Under the pieces are notes generated by a model, which saw nothing but the letters and a program-made list of their open reading frames with translations, was not told where the DNA came from and made no database searches. Shown one piece after another: positions 15,304 through 23,200 of a stretch of 26,632 nucleotides of DNA. The position numbers and the translations under genes were made by a program. This stretch comes from CAZOOK01 sp964581385. GTDB lineage: Bacteria > Pseudomonadota > Gammaproteobacteria > Nevskiales > Nevskiaceae. Numbering within the stretch: position 1 is the first letter of the stretch; every line of letters starts with the position of its first letter. Location: the NCBI GenBank assembly GCA_964581385.1, contig CAZOOK010000053.1, positions 1 to 26,632 of the forward strand, read 5' to 3'.

Positions 15304-15786
15304 ATGCTTGAGCCAATGGTCGATTGGGTTACTCGGCTTGGTTTGGAACCACACCCGGAAGGCGGCTGGTTTCGTCGGATCTACACTTCACCGCAATCGA
15401 TGGCTACGGCCAACGGACAGCGCCCGCTCGCCACATCCATCTATTACCTCTTGACGCGCGAACAACCCCGCAATCGCCTGCACGCGAATCGCAGTGACAT
15501 CCTGCATTTCCTGATCGACGGCGGGCCGGTCGATTATCTGTATGTTGCGCCTGGTGAAGAGCTGCGGCGGCAACGGCTCGCCGGTGATGGCGCGCGTCAT
15601 CTGCTGGTGCCGGGAAATCATTGGAAAACGTCGCAACTGGCGGATGGCGCAACGCATGCATTGATCGCCGAGCTGGTGACTCCGGGTTTCGACTTCGCCG
15701 ATCACCGCTTCGCCACCCGCGCTGATCTTTTGCGCGACTGTCGGGCGTATGCCGACGAACTGGCCGCGTTCGTTCCCGCTTCGTGA
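15304..15786 (+). CDS. DUF985 cupin-fold protein
   Basis: This 160-residue protein matches the DUF985/YML079w-like cupin family: LGLEPHPEGGWFRRIYTS at the start, ATSIYYLLTREQ, a conserved HANRSDILHFLIDGGPVDYLYVAPG core, and PGNHWKTSQL later. Family members adopt a double-stranded beta-helix, and their biochemical role is not well defined. It starts 5 bp after the pdxH stop, so it is probably co-transcribed; a second in-frame ATG lies four codons in (MVDWV). Its 3' end faces the c-di-GMP gene, only 18 bp away. Confidence 0.88.
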   Translation: MLEPMVDWVTRLGLEPHPEGGWFRRIYTSPQSMATANGQRPLATSIYYLLTREQPRNRLHANRSDILHFLIDGGPVDYLYVAPGEELRRQRLAGDGARHLLVPGNHWKTSQLADGATHALIAELVTPGFDFADHRFATRADLLRDCRAYADELAAFVPAS

Positions 15787-15804
15787 ATCAATCGTGGCTG
15801 GCAG

Positions 15805-17955
15805 CTACGCTGCGCGCGCGGCGATCTCGAGAGTGCTTGGCGCAGATCGCATCCAAGCTTCCAGTTCGTCGGCCGGCAACGCGCCCGAAAACAGAAAGCC
15901 CTGCTGGATCGGGCAGCGCAGCGCACGCATGCGGCGCATCTGATCGGCGTTGTCGACGCCTTCGGCGACGACCGAATAGCCCAAGCTGTACGCCAGCGCG
16001 AGCGTGGCGACGATGATTTCCTCGGCCTCGCGCGTTTTGCCGACGTTGCAGACAAAGTTCTGCGGAATTTTGATCTTGTCGATCGGCAGGCGCTGCAGGT
16101 AACTCAGCGACGAATAGCCGGTGCCGAAATCGTCGAGGCTGATGCGGATGCCCATGCTGCGCAGCTGCGTCAGCAGCGCGGCGGCTTCTTCCGGACGTTC
16201 CATGATCGCGGTTTCGACGATTTCCAGCTCGACGTTATCCGACGGCAGGCCGGTGCGGTCGAGGTGCTCGCGCAGGCGCTCTACGAGACCTGGCTGGAGC
16301 TGTTGCGCGGATATGTTGACCGCTACCTTTACGTCGACGCCGCGCGAGCGCCAGCCGGCCGCGTCGGCAAAGCTGTGTTCCAGCACGGTGTCGGTGATCA
16401 TTTCAAACAGGCCGGTATCGCGCGCGACACCGAGGAAAGTGTCGGGCAGCAGCAAACCTTCGGTCGGATGCTGCCAGCGGATCAGGCTTTCCACGCCGAC
16501 AACCGCGCCGGTTTCAACGTTGACGATCGGCTGGTAATGCGGACGGATCTCGCCGGCGACGAGGCCGCGGCGGATGTCGCCCGCCATCAGCAGGGTTTTG
16601 CGCAGCTGATCGGTGACATCGCGGTTTGCGAAACGGATGCCATCCGGACCACGCTTGGCGATATGGAGCGCTGCGTCCGTTGCGCTGAGCAGCGCGTCGG
16701 CGCTATCGCCGTCGAACGGATACAGCGCGACGCCGATGCTGATGAACGGTGTCAGGCTGTGCCCCTCGAAGCTCAGTGGCTCCGCCATCGTGTGTAACAG
16801 ACGCGTCGCCACTTCGCTGGCCTCGGTGAACAGCGTCAGACGATCACGCTGGGCTTGTTGCGGCAGGTTGAGTAGCACCGCGAACTTGTCGCCGCTGTAG
16901 CGGCACAGCAGCTCATGGTCGTCCGTCAGGCGCTGCAGCCGTTCGCCGATGGCGCTCAGATAGCGGTCGCCAAAAGCGTAGCCGAAGCCGTCGTTGACCG
17001 ATTTGAAATGATTCAGGTCGAGGAACAGTACTGCGAAGCCGCTGCCCTCCCGTTGCGCGCGCACAATGCCGTCGTGCACCGCTTCGTCGAAGCGTGTGCG
17101 GTTCGGCAGATGGGTCACTGGATCGCGGTAGGCAAGATGATTCAGTCGGCTCATCGTGTCGCGGACGCGCGCGAGCATCGCCGCCACTTCACCGAGCTCG
17201 TCGTTGCGCAGCAGCAGCTGCGGATCGATGCCGCGATCGAGATTACGCATGGTTTCGATGGTGCGCCGCAGCGGTCGTAGTATGCCGATCGCGAGTAGAA
17301 CCTCGAAACCCAGCCAGGTGATCGCTAGCGCCGCGATGATTCCGTCCGCATTGCGCAGTCGTCGCTGTGCGTCACCATGCGTGGCTGCTTCCGCGGCAAG
17401 CATGCTTTCGCGCAGGCGCTCGGTGTGGGCGTCGAGTTCGCCATAGCCGTGCGCGATCGAGTTGCGGATCAGCGGCAGGCTTGCGGCGGCATCGGCGAGG
17501 CGACCTTGCGCAACAAGATCGAGCATGTCGCTGAAGAGCGTCGTGAATTCGACGCGGTGGCGTTCAAGCATGTCGGCAAGGTCGCGATCCGATCCGCGGC
17601 TCGATGCGATCACGGACTGCAGCCCGCGGTCCGCTTCGCCGAGGATGCCGCGATTCTTTTCCGCCAGCATAAGCAGCGGCTCCGCCACGGAGTTGGTGCT
17701 GGGACTGGCTATCTGCCTGCCATTTTCGCGGGCCAGCGCATCGAGTCCGACGAACAGACGGGTGGAATACTGATCCAGCGCTTCGCGCGCGACTTCAACA
17801 CCTGCGATGCGATGCAGCGCAAGCCGTAGTTCGTCGTCTGCCGCGACGGAGCCGGCGGCGAGCTCGCGTAGCATCAGCGTCCCGGTCACAGACAATACGC
17901 AAAGGATCAAAAAGAGCCATCGCAGACGTCGTCCAATACTGTTTCGTGCTTTCAC
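15805..17955 (-). CDS. Membrane GGDEF/EAL protein with degenerate motifs
   Basis: This 716-residue protein starts at GTG (17955). It has a membrane segment at about 12-30, a helical periplasmic sensor region (about 31-200), a second membrane segment (about 205-226), a HAMP-like linker, a GGDEF domain (about 275-445) and an EAL domain (about 455-700). The GGDEF signature is SGDKF (354-358): Glu, needed for catalysis and metal binding, is Lys, so cyclase activity is unlikely. In the EAL domain the signature is ESL (489-491). N547, D608, D609, K629, E665 and a Gln at 684/685 are kept, but the Asp of the usual KxDxSF is Pro (631) and EGVE is EGVD. Phosphodiesterase activity is possible but doubtful; the protein could be a c-di-GMP sensor. 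Confidence 0.93.
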   Translation of the reverse strand: MKARNSIGRRLRWLFLILCVLSVTGTLMLRELAAGSVAADDELRLALHRIAGVEVAREALDQYSTRLFVGLDALARENGRQIASPSTNSVAEPLLMLAEKNRGILGEADRGLQSVIASSRGSDRDLADMLERHRVEFTTLFSDMLDLVAQGRLADAAASLPLIRNSIAHGYGELDAHTERLRESMLAAEAATHGDAQRRLRNADGIIAALAITWLGFEVLLAIGILRPLRRTIETMRNLDRGIDPQLLLRNDELGEVAAMLARVRDTMSRLNHLAYRDPVTHLPNRTRFDEAVHDGIVRAQREGSGFAVLFLDLNHFKSVNDGFGYAFGDRYLSAIGERLQRLTDDHELLCRYSGDKFAVLLNLPQQAQRDRLTLFTEASEVATRLLHTMAEPLSFEGHSLTPFISIGVALYPFDGDSADALLSATDAALHIAKRGPDGIRFANRDVTDQLRKTLLMAGDIRRGLVAGEIRPHYQPIVNVETGAVVGVESLIRWQHPTEGLLLPDTFLGVARDTGLFEMITDTVLEHSFADAAGWRSRGVDVKVAVNISAQQLQPGLVERLREHLDRTGLPSDNVELEIVETAIMERPEEAAALLTQLRSMGIRISLDDFGTGYSSLSYLQRLPIDKIKIPQNFVCNVGKTREAEEIIVATLALAYSLGYSVVAEGVDNADQMRRMRALRCPIQQGFLFSGALPADELEAWMRSAPSTLEIAARAA

Positions 17956-18170
17956 CGTACGGGCAGTTTCTTCGGAAAAGATGGGCGGTGCGGCACGACG
18001 CCGCGTTTATTGTTTATCGTCGCTGTCGCGCTAAAGTCGCATCGCAAGTGGCCTGCGGCAATAGACAATTCGTCTAATAAATACTGTTATCTACAGATCC
18101 GCGGCACATCGGCTCAGCACCTGAACGAACGTTTAGAGCCTCGGGCGCGGGTGCTCGACTGCCGCGTTTC

Positions 18171-18836
18171 TTACAGTGGATTGCGCAGGCTAATGACCGC
18201 CCAGCCGCGTGTCGCGGCTTCGCTGCGTAGAATGTCGTCGGGATCGACCGCGACAGCCTCGTCCACGGATTCCAGCAGCGGCAGATCGTTGTGCGAATCG
18301 CTGTAGCAGATCGTGCCATCGAATGTTTGCGTATGTTGCGCGCGCCACACGCGCAGGTTCTCGACCTTGCCACGCTGGAAGTTGGGAGTCCCGGCCACTT
18401 GACCGGTGTAGCGGCCAGCGATCCGTTCCGGATCGGTAGCGATCAGATGCTCGACACCGAGCAGGCGCGCGATCGGCTCGGTTACGAAACGGTTGGTGGC
18501 GGTGGTGATGATCAGGGTATCGCCGCTGGCGCGGTGCCGCTCCAGCAGGGTCGGCGCCGCGATGGCTACGCGCGGCTCGATTTCCTCGGTGACGAATCGC
18601 GCGCGCAGAGCCAGTAGCAGTTCCGGTTCATTGGCCGCGAGTGGCGCAAATGCGAACCTGCAGAAGTCGTAGATATCGAGCGTGCCGGCGCGATACTCGT
18701 CATAGAAGCGGCGATTGGCCTGCTCATAGGTTTCCGCATCGACAAGCCCGTTGTGCACGAGAAAACGGCCCCACAGGTAATCACTGTCACCATCCAGCAG
18801 GGTTTGGTCGAGGTCGAACACAGCGAGACGGGGCAT
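18171..18836 (-). CDS. HAD-IB family phosphatase (SerB-like)
   Basis: This 221-residue protein starts at the ATG at 18836 (MPRLAVFDLDQTLLDGDSD), where the HAD motif I begins as in the family; the frame is open 47 codons further, but that would run into rppH. Motif I is DLDQT, the phosphoserine phosphatase-like cap follows, motif II is near IITTAT, and motif III is YSDSHNDLPLLE. It belongs to the HAD-IB group that includes phosphoserine phosphatase; the substrate is not determined. It is divergent from rppH with 88 bp between starts, an association I recall from Pseudomonas genomes. Confidence 0.9.
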   Translation of the reverse strand: MPRLAVFDLDQTLLDGDSDYLWGRFLVHNGLVDAETYEQANRRFYDEYRAGTLDIYDFCRFAFAPLAANEPELLLALRARFVTEEIEPRVAIAAPTLLERHRASGDTLIITTATNRFVTEPIARLLGVEHLIATDPERIAGRYTGQVAGTPNFQRGKVENLRVWRAQHTQTFDGTICYSDSHNDLPLLESVDEAVAVDPDDILRSEAATRGWAVISLRNPL

Positions 18837-18924
18837 GGCGGGTCCGGATTGGGGAGGGCGATTTGCGGCGGCGCGGGAAGATGTGAAAAACTCGAAATCA
18901 TTCTTGCAGAATTTGTGAACTTTC

Positions 18925-19464
18925 GTGATCGACGCGGACGGGTTTCGCTTGAACGTCGGCATGATCGTCGCCGGCACCGATGGCCGCGTGCTCTGGGCAA
19001 AGCGGAGCGGTCAGGATGCCTGGCAGTTTCCGCAGGGCGGTATGCAGTCGCGCGAGACACCGGAACAGGCACTGTATCGCGAACTTGAAGAAGAGCTGGG
19101 TCTCCAGCCGCAGCATGTCGAATGTCTTGGCGTGACGCGCGACTGGCTGAGTTACCGTCTCCCGTATTACCTAGTCCGCCGCGGCCGCCGGCCGGTCTGT
19201 ATCGGTCAGAAACAGAAGTGGTTCCTGCTGCGGCTATGCGCGGACGAGGCGACAGTACGTCTCAATCTGACCTGCAAGCCGGAATTCGATGACTGGCGGT
19301 GGGTGGACTATTGGCTGCCGTTACGCGAAATCGTCGCGTTCAAGCAGGAAGTTTACCGATGCGCACTGAAAGAGCTGGCGCCCCTGCTGGGCGTTGCTGT
19401 TGGCGATGCGTCAGAGCAGCTTGCTGCCGCCGTGAGTGGCCATGGGAATGGGGTCGACGGTTGA
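18925..19464 (+). CDS. rppH: RNA pyrophosphohydrolase
   Basis: This 179-residue Nudix enzyme converts the 5'-triphosphate end of mRNAs to a monophosphate, triggering RNase E decay. The Nudix box is intact at 38-60 (GGMQSRETPEQALYRELEEELGL), and the N-terminus MIDADGFRLNVGMIVAG and the QFPQGG segment are characteristic of RppH. The start is GTG at 18925, chosen because homologues begin MID(A/D)DG. Its TGA stop overlaps the ATG of the YciI-like gene by one base (TGATG), implying translational coupling. Confidence 0.95.
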   Translation: MIDADGFRLNVGMIVAGTDGRVLWAKRSGQDAWQFPQGGMQSRETPEQALYRELEEELGLQPQHVECLGVTRDWLSYRLPYYLVRRGRRPVCIGQKQKWFLLRLCADEATVRLNLTCKPEFDDWRWVDYWLPLREIVAFKQEVYRCALKELAPLLGVAVGDASEQLAAAVSGHGNGVDG

Positions 19465-19781
19465 TGAAGCATTTCGTTGTCGAAATCGTCTATGCCGCTG
19501 CACTCGACTCGATCGATGCAGCATTACCGGCGCACCGCGCTTTTCTTCAGGCCGGCTACGACCGCGGCTGGCTGCTGATGTCGGGGCCGTGCGCGCCGCG
19601 CATAGCCGGCATCGTCGTTGCCCGCGCCCCGTCGCGTGAATCACTCGAAGATTTCTTCCGCGCTGACCCCTTCTTGCTGCAGGGACTGGCGAAATACCGC
19701 TATACGGAGTTTTCGCCGGTGAAGCACCAGAACTTCATGGCCGTCTGGTGTGGCGGGGACGACAGCCCTAAAGCGGCTTGA
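19464..19781 (+). CDS. YciI-like protein
   Basis: This 105-residue protein matches the YciI-like fold (ferredoxin-like, dimeric). Features are the N-terminal KHFVVEIVY strand, the His-Asp pair in PAHRAFLQAGYDRGWLLMSGP that forms the proposed active site, and the later ADPFLLQGLAKYRYTEFSPV. The role of such proteins is not settled. The ATG at 19464 shares a base with the rppH stop. At its 3' end it overlaps the convergent hemJ gene by 14 bp (19768-19781). Confidence 0.88.
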   Translation: MKHFVVEIVYAAALDSIDAALPAHRAFLQAGYDRGWLLMSGPCAPRIAGIVVARAPSRESLEDFFRADPFLLQGLAKYRYTEFSPVKHQNFMAVWCGGDDSPKAA

Positions 19782-20187
19782 CGATCGCCAGGATTACCAT
19801 CGCGATCAGGAATATGGCCGGTATCTCATTGATCAAACGATAAAAACGCCCATTGCGCCGGTTGGCGTGCTGTGCGAAACGCCGCGCAATCGTTCCCAAC
19901 CAGAAATGGTATGCGACTAGGCCGAGTGCAAGCCCCAACTTCAGATGTAGCCAGTGCGGCCCTGGCAAGCCCCAGTAGCCGAGCCAGAGCCACACGCCGA
20001 GCGCAATAGTGCCGGTCATGCCGATGGTCATGAGTACGAATAACTTGCGCTCCATGGTGCAGAAGCGCATGTAACTGGTGTCGTTGTCGCTTATTTCGCA
20101 GTGATAAACGAACAGGCGCGGCAAATAAAAAAGTCCGGCGAACCAGGTCACCATGAAGATCACGTGGAAGGCTTTGAGCCAGAGCAT
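19768..20187 (-). CDS. hemJ: Protoporphyrinogen IX oxidase HemJ
   Basis: This 139-residue membrane protein starts at the ATG at 20187 (MLWLKAFHVIFMVTWFAGLFYLPRLFVYH). The frame extends 32 codons upstream, but that part is hydrophilic and unlike the family. It has four hydrophobic helices and the conserved early His and Arg, the HLKLGLALGLVAYH segment and the C-terminal NEIPAIFLIAMVILAIVKP of HemJ (formerly UPF0093). HemJ oxidises protoporphyrinogen IX to protoporphyrin IX in heme biosynthesis. It is convergent with, and overlaps, the YciI-like gene. Confidence 0.93.
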   Translation of the reverse strand: MLWLKAFHVIFMVTWFAGLFYLPRLFVYHCEISDNDTSYMRFCTMERKLFVLMTIGMTGTIALGVWLWLGYWGLPGPHWLHLKLGLALGLVAYHFWLGTIARRFAQHANRRNGRFYRLINEIPAIFLIAMVILAIVKPL

Positions 20188-20360
20188 TAGTGTCGACAGT
20201 TGTAAGAATCGCTCGAAATCGGCGCGGCTTGAACCTATTATCCCTCTTCGATCCTTGGCGTGCCGATCATGATCCTTGCTCACGCATGCAACCGCGCCAC
20301 ATGTACCGCCGGCGCGCAGCTCGTTTTTCGTAGGCTGCCAGATACGAAGGAAACCTGCGG

Positions 20361-21116
20361 ATGGCGATAAAGCATCGGATCATCATCCATCAGCACCAGC
20401 CGTGGCGGCGTTTCGCGCTGATCGGCGGCATCGCTTTCGCGATTGCGATCGGTGGATGGCTGCTCTATCGCTATACGCGCGCCACGACGATTTCCGATTT
20501 CCAGCGTGCGCAGCTCGAGCGCGACCGCCTGTCCGAGGAGAACCAGCGTCTGGTGCGCGAATTGCGCGCTGCGCGAGACGAAGCGCACACCAACAAGGAC
20601 GAAGCGGCTTTTGCACAACGCTCGCACGATATCGATACGCAGGCCTGCGCGCAGGTAAAGGCATCGCTTATGGATTTGCAGGCGCAAGCCGCGGGATTGC
20701 GCGAACAACTCGCCTTTTATCGCGGCATCGTCGCGCCCGATGAAAGCGGTACCGGGGTGCGTGTTTATGATTTCAAGGTTGCGCGTGATCCCAAATCCAG
20801 CCAATACCGCTTCGATCTGGTGCTAATACAGTCGGTTCGTCACGACAAACGCATAGGTGGTCAGATCAATGTGGTAATCGACGGCGTACACGGCGGTCAG
20901 CGCCAGAGCCTCAAGCTGTCGGACATTGCGGACGGAGACGCGCGCAATCTGGTATTTTCATTCAAGTACTTCCAGGAGTTCGGCGGCACATTCCGTCTTC
21001 CCGAAGGATTCCGGCCTATACGCGTCGCGATTACGGTGCTTCCAGACGGTGGTGGACAGCCGAAAATCCAGGACGAATATGACTGGGCCAAGATTCAGCA
21101 GGAGGGTTTGCCATAA
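20361..21116 (+). CDS. Single-pass coiled-coil membrane protein (DUF6776-like)
   Basis: This 251-residue protein has a short basic N-terminus, one membrane helix (about 18-36), a coiled-coil-like heptad region (about 45-120, ERDRLSEENQRLVRELRAARDEA...) and a C-terminal beta-rich domain (VYDFKVARDPKSSQYRFDLVLIQS...GTFRLPEGFRP) on the other side of the membrane. I place it with the DUF6776 group from memory; the function is unknown. AAGGAA at 20347-20352 is a good Shine-Dalgarno for 20361. The stop overlaps the bactofilin start by one base (TAATG), so the two are likely translationally coupled and may act together. Confidence 0.8.
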   Translation: MAIKHRIIIHQHQPWRRFALIGGIAFAIAIGGWLLYRYTRATTISDFQRAQLERDRLSEENQRLVRELRAARDEAHTNKDEAAFAQRSHDIDTQACAQVKASLMDLQAQAAGLREQLAFYRGIVAPDESGTGVRVYDFKVARDPKSSQYRFDLVLIQSVRHDKRIGGQINVVIDGVHGGQRQSLKLSDIADGDARNLVFSFKYFQEFGGTFRLPEGFRPIRVAITVLPDGGGQPKIQDEYDWAKIQQEGLP

Positions 21117-21586
21117 TGATCAAGGGGTTGCTCGGCTCAGGTTCCGGTAAATCTGCGTCGACGTCGGTCGATACGCTGATCGGACGGCAGACGGAAATCC
21201 TGGGTGATGTTTGCTTTTCCGGAGGCTTGCATATCGATGGTCGTGTCAAGGGCATGGTGACGACCAGTGGCGACAATCCCGCAGCGTTGTCGATCAGTGA
21301 CTCCGGCGTCATCGAGGGTGACGTGCGCGTGCCGGTCATTGTGCTAAACGGGACCGTCAACGGTGACGTGTACTCGTCCGAACGCCTGATGCTGTCTGCA
21401 AAGGCGCGCGTCGTCGGCAATGTGTACTACAAGGTCTTGCAGATGGAACCGGGCGCCCTCATTAACGGTCAATTGGTTTATGGTGATGGGGAATCGGCAG
21501 CTGCGCTGACGCATGAGGGGGAAATCGGATACGAAAATTCTCCACTGATGAACGATAATGATTTACGTGGGCCGCGCCGCGCCTGA
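21116..21586 (+). CDS. Bactofilin
   Basis: This 156-residue protein is a bactofilin, a nucleotide-independent polymer-forming cytoskeletal scaffold with a right-handed beta-helix. The core (about residues 18-125) shows the characteristic repeats TLIGRQTEILGDVCFSGGLHIDGRVKG, ISDSGVIEGDVRVPVIVLNGTVNGDVY and ARVVGNVYYKVLQMEPGALINGQLV, with flexible tails. Bactofilins localise wall enzymes or polar machinery. AGGAGG at 21100-21105, inside the preceding gene, is the Shine-Dalgarno. It is coupled to the upstream membrane protein and 24 bp ahead of erpA. Confidence 0.95.
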   Translation: MIKGLLGSGSGKSASTSVDTLIGRQTEILGDVCFSGGLHIDGRVKGMVTTSGDNPAALSISDSGVIEGDVRVPVIVLNGTVNGDVYSSERLMLSAKARVVGNVYYKVLQMEPGALINGQLVYGDGESAAALTHEGEIGYENSPLMNDNDLRGPRRA

Positions 21587-21610
21587 TTTATTCATTTTGA
21601 GGTACCGAGC

Positions 21611-21976
21611 ATGGATACCGAAGTTGTCGACACCACGGCTGGATCAGCAGAGGCCTTTGCTGTCACGGCGGCGGCGGCGGGCAAGCTGCGCGAGCTGCTT
21701 GCCGAGGAAAGCGATCCTGATCTCAAGTTGCGGGTCTTTGTCACCGGCGGTGGTTGTTCCGGATTCAAGTACGGCTTTACATTCGATGCGAAGGTCGACG
21801 AAGGGGATGTGGCCGTGGCGCGCGATGGCGTAACCGTGCTGGTCGATGCGATGAGTTTTCAATATCTTGATGGCTCGGAAATCGATTTTCGCGACGATGC
21901 CAATGGCGCGCAGTTCATCATTCGCAATCCGAATGCCTCGACGACCTGCGGCTGTGGCAGTTCCTTTTCCGTCTAA
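21611..21976 (+). CDS. erpA: Iron-sulfur cluster insertion protein ErpA
   Basis: This 121-residue A-type Fe-S carrier delivers clusters to apo-proteins. The three ligand cysteines are C49 (GGGCSGFKYGF), C113 and C115 (TTCGCGSSFSV). The VDAMSFQYLDGSEIDF segment favours ErpA over IscA. GAGG about ten bases before the ATG serves as Shine-Dalgarno. It is the last gene of the plus-strand run and converges on anmK with 27 bp between stops; no clear terminator is seen there. Confidence 0.95.
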   Translation: MDTEVVDTTAGSAEAFAVTAAAAGKLRELLAEESDPDLKLRVFVTGGGCSGFKYGFTFDAKVDEGDVAVARDGVTVLVDAMSFQYLDGSEIDFRDDANGAQFIIRNPNASTTCGCGSSFSV

Positions 21977-22003
21977 TCCCGCCTGACGTTTCGCCGCTGG
22001 GCT

Positions 22004-23200
22004 TTAGTCGTCTTGCGCGAGCGCGCGATAAACGCCGCCGAGCAGCGTTCCGCGTAACGCACCGGTGACACCCGGCAAATTGCCGTGAACACCGTCCAGC
22101 GTGCGCATTGCCAGCCAAGCGAAAGCGGCGCCTTCGATCGCTTGCGGATCAAGGCCAAATACAGCAGTGGTATCGATGCGCAGCTGCGGCCCGGCGTGTA
22201 TAGCCAGGCGTCGCATCAAATCGGCGTTGCGAACGCCGCCTCCGCATACCAGTAAGAGCCGCGTCTGCGGTTGATGCGCACGCAAGGCACCGATGATCGT
22301 CTCCGCGGTTAGTTCGGCGAAGCTGGCCTGTACATCGGCAGCTGGCAGGTTCTCGAATCCAGGATAGCGTTGCCGTACCCACGGCAAATGAAAGTCTCCG
22401 CGGCCGGTACTTTTGGGGGGCGGCTGCGCGAAATAAGGCTCGCCAAGCAAAGCATCCAGCAGTGTGCGATTCGGCGTCCCGCCGCTTGCGAAGTGGCCAT
22501 CAGTATCAAACGGTTCGTTGCGCGATAGCGCGATCCACTCATCCAGCAGCGCATTGCCCGGACCCGTGTCAAAACCGCGAACCGTTGCCGGGTTGCGGTC
22601 GGGCAGCAGCGTCAGGTTGGCGATTCCGCCGATGTTTACAACTGCGCGTGATTGATCGGCATTGGCAAACAGCGCGTGGTGAAACGCAGGTACCAGTGGC
22701 GCACCCTGCCCGCCCAGCGCGATGTCGCGTCGCCGGAAATCGCCGATGGTGGTAATGCCTGTCCGCTCGGCGATAAGACCTGGATTGCCGAGTTGCAGCG
22801 TCAGTGGCTTGCGGCCACCGCGATGGAACACGGTCTGGCCGTGACTGCCGATGGCCTCGATCGTGGACGGATGTATCTGTTCTTTCAGTAAAAGATCCGC
22901 GACCGCTTCCGAGAATACCTGCGCGACGGCTTCGTCGATTTCGCACAGTGTTTCCAGATCGACGGCATGCGAGCCCCCGCTTAGCGCGATGAGTCGGTAG
23001 CGCAGCGCGGTTGGATAGCTGCGTGAGATCGAGCCTGCGACGCGAACGAAATCCGTGCCCGCGCAATCAATGAGGACCGCATCGACCGCATCGGCGCTGG
23101 TCCCGGACATGAGGCCGACAAAGCGTCGGACCTGCCTGTCGGTGTCAGTCTTTGCCGAGATTGGCCGAAGTTTGCGCAAGGCGGCTGGATTTTGCTGCAT
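22004..23200 (-). CDS. anmK: Anhydro-N-acetylmuramic acid kinase
   Basis: This 398-residue kinase converts 1,6-anhydro-MurNAc plus water and ATP to MurNAc-6-phosphate in cell-wall recycling. Landmarks are GLMSGTSADAVDAVLID near the N-terminus, IGSHGQTVFHRG, NIGGIANLTLLPDRN, FDTGPGNALLDEWIAL (with the catalytic Asp) and LLVCGGGVRNADLM. The family usually has about 365-375 residues. Here about 29 residues precede GLMSGTS, so the start may instead be TTG at 23179. From the ATG at 23200 it overlaps the end of mepM by 56 bp. It is translated behind mepM on the same strand. Confidence 0.94.
   Translation of the reverse strand: MQQNPAALRKLRPISAKTDTDRQVRRFVGLMSGTSADAVDAVLIDCAGTDFVRVAGSISRSYPTALRYRLIALSGGSHAVDLETLCEIDEAVAQVFSEAVADLLLKEQIHPSTIEAIGSHGQTVFHRGGRKPLTLQLGNPGLIAERTGITTIGDFRRRDIALGGQGAPLVPAFHHALFANADQSRAVVNIGGIANLTLLPDRNPATVRGFDTGPGNALLDEWIALSRNEPFDTDGHFASGGTPNRTLLDALLGEPYFAQPPPKSTGRGDFHLPWVRQRYPGFENLPAADVQASFAELTAETIIGALRAHQPQTRLLLVCGGGVRNADLMRRLAIHAGPQLRIDTTAVFGLDPQAIEGAAFAWLAMRTLDGVHGNLPGVTGALRGTLLGGVYRALAQDD

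Noticed and set aside
20188..20283. 32-codon N-terminal extension of HemJ
   Set aside because: The extension is hydrophilic and unlike the family, whose members begin at the MLWLKAFH-type segment.
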